Source of the DNA: an uncultured Bacillota bacterium
GTDB taxonomy: Bacteria > Bacillota_I > Bacilli_A > RF39 > UBA660
NCBI GenBank assembly: GCA_945928335.1
Contig: CAMENK010000041.1
Location: forward strand, 1 to 6,372
Direction: 5' to 3'
DNA: 6,372 nt
This document shows, piece after piece, positions 5,393-6,372 of this stretch. The notes below the pieces were generated by a model. It was not told the DNA's origin. It was given only the letters and a program-made list of their open reading frames with translations, and did not search any database. The position numbers were made by a program, and so were the translations under genes. Numbering within the stretch: position 1 is the stretch's first letter; each line of letters begins with the position of its first letter.

Positions 5393-6372
5393 ATGTTCAA
5401 TATTAAGGGATTAGGAGATGTAGAAGTAAATGAAAGTAGAAAAAAATATGGTAATAATTCTATAACTCATTATAAAAAGAATAGTATATTTAGGTTAATA
5501 ATTGAATCTTTAAATGATCCAATTATTAAAATTCTTTTGATAGCTTTAGGAGTTAAAATACTATTTTTATTTAATGATAGTGACGTTTATGAAACTATTG
5601 GAATTATAGCTGCAGTTATTATAGCAAGTGTTATTAGTAGTTTAAGTGAGTATGGTAGTGAAAAAGCTTTTGAAAAGTTGAGTCAAGAAAGTTTAAATGA
5701 AGAAGTTAAAGTTTTTAGAAATGGTAAATTAGTTAAGATTAGAATAGATGATGTTGTAGTTGGAGATTATATGTTTTTAGAGAGTGGAGATAAGATTTCT
5801 GCAGATGGGGCTATTATAGAAGGAAAGTTATATACTGATGAAAGTATGATGACTGGTGAGACTAAGGAACAATTTAAAGAAAATAAGTCTTTAGTTTATA
5901 GAGGGACTATTGTAACTAGTGGTAGTGGAGTTATGTTAGTGGATAAGGTTGGTAATCAAACTTTTTATGGAAAAATTGCTAAAGATATTCAAGCTACTAC
6001 ACCTGAAAGTCCTTTAAAAAATAGACTTAGAGTTTTAGCTAATTTTATAAGTAAGATTGGTTATATTTGTTCTTTTTTAGTTATGTTCTCTTATTTATTT
6101 AATGTAATAGTTATTAAGAATAATTTTAATTATTTGGATATTTTAAGTATGATTACAAATATTAGAGAAATAGTACCACATTTATTGTATGCTTTAACCT
6201 TGGGCGTTACTATTATTGTAGTAGCTGTTCCTGAAGGATTACCTATGATGATTACTTTAGTTTTATCTAGTAATATGAAAAGATTACTTAAGAATAATGT
6301 TCTTGTTAGAAAATTAGTTGGTATAGAATCTAGTGGTAGTTTAAATATTCTTTTTAGTGATAAGACAGGCAC
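5393..6372 (+). CDS. P-type cation-transporting ATPase, probably Ca2+-exporting (3' partial)
   Basis: The frame opens at ATG 5393 and runs to the window edge, giving 326 complete codons of a protein expected to be around 850-900 residues. Hydrophobic segments lie at about 43-60, 66-86, 218-241 and 262-288, matching M1-M4 of P2-type ATPases. The actuator domain lies between M2 and M3 and contains D-E-S-M-M-T-G-E-T (149-157), the dephosphorylation TGE loop. M4 holds V-A-V-P-E-G-L-P (277-284), the ion-site motif typical of SERCA/PMCA-like Ca2+ pumps. The last codons read S-D-K-T-G, putting the phosphorylated aspartate at residue 323; the nucleotide-binding domain and M5-M10 lie beyond the edge. 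The inferred role is ATP-driven Ca2+ efflux across the cell membrane. The weak ribosome site GGTG (5383-5386) precedes the ATG. An in-frame GTG at 5384 would add three residues and is less likely. Confidence 0.9.
   Translation, partial: MFNIKGLGDVEVNESRKKYGNNSITHYKKNSIFRLIIESLNDPIIKILLIALGVKILFLFNDSDVYETIGIIAAVIIASVISSLSEYGSEKAFEKLSQESLNEEVKVFRNGKLVKIRIDDVVVGDYMFLESGDKISADGAIIEGKLYTDESMMTGETKEQFKENKSLVYRGTIVTSGSGVMLVDKVGNQTFYGKIAKDIQATTPESPLKNRLRVLANFISKIGYICSFLVMFSYLFNVIVIKNNFNYLDILSMITNIREIVPHLLYALTLGVTIIVVAVPEGLPMMITLVLSSNMKRLLKNNVLVRKLVGIESSGSLNILFSDKTG

Noticed and set aside
6130..6372. Open frame of 80 residues on the minus strand at the right edge
   Set aside because: It lies entirely opposite the P-type ATPase coding frame, which has clear PEGLP and DKTG motifs; the minus-strand protein shows no domain.
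1..6372. Mycoplasma-type genetic code with TGA as tryptophan, suggested by the low G+C
   Set aside because: Conserved Trp positions (the XRE K-W-E-N-G, thioredoxin C-P-W-C, MFS F-Y-W) all use TGG, and no frame is interrupted by TGA. The single TGA stop (4224-4226) is not decisive, since reading through it would add just three residues.

Overview
The window reads as ordinary chromosome from a very AT-rich, Gram-positive-type bacterium. By eye G+C is about one quarter. AGT, AAT and TTA codons dominate, all recognisable Trp residues use TGG, and the stops are TAA, TAG and one TGA. Together with the surface-protein style this suggests an uncultured gut Firmicutes/Bacilli or RF39-like lineage using the standard code. 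The lineage is an inference, because the sequence contains no marker gene.

Every gene lies on the + strand. From left to right they are: the C-terminal end of a cell-wall protein with a PPQTG sortase signal (1-342), closed by a hairpin terminator; a secreted, C-terminally membrane-anchored beta-helix-type surface protein (403-1635); an XRE repressor-like protein with one membrane helix and a six-cysteine outer domain (1677-2363), followed by a second terminator whose arms nearly match the first; a membrane-anchored thioredoxin-fold protein with CPWC and an extra C-terminal CTTC (2446-3045); a thymidylate kinase-like P-loop enzyme (3079-3753, start moved from 3067); a small secreted protein of unknown function (3819-4226), overlapping by 4 bases an MFS-type transporter (4223-5344); and the N-terminal half of a P-type Ca2+-ATPase (5393 to the edge), cut just after its phosphorylated aspartate.

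Most of the genes concern the cell envelope: anchoring, outer-face sensing, thiol chemistry, transport. Two adjacencies stand out. The cysteine-rich membrane XRE protein sits beside the membrane thioredoxin and could be its redox partner or substrate, although a terminator separates them. The small secreted protein and the MFS transporter look translationally coupled. I see no tRNA, rRNA, CRISPR array, insertion sequence, phage gene or attachment site, and no gene-free stretch longer than about 80 bases. No complete new system can be claimed from this window; the envelope redox pair and the secreted-protein/transporter pair are the best leads.
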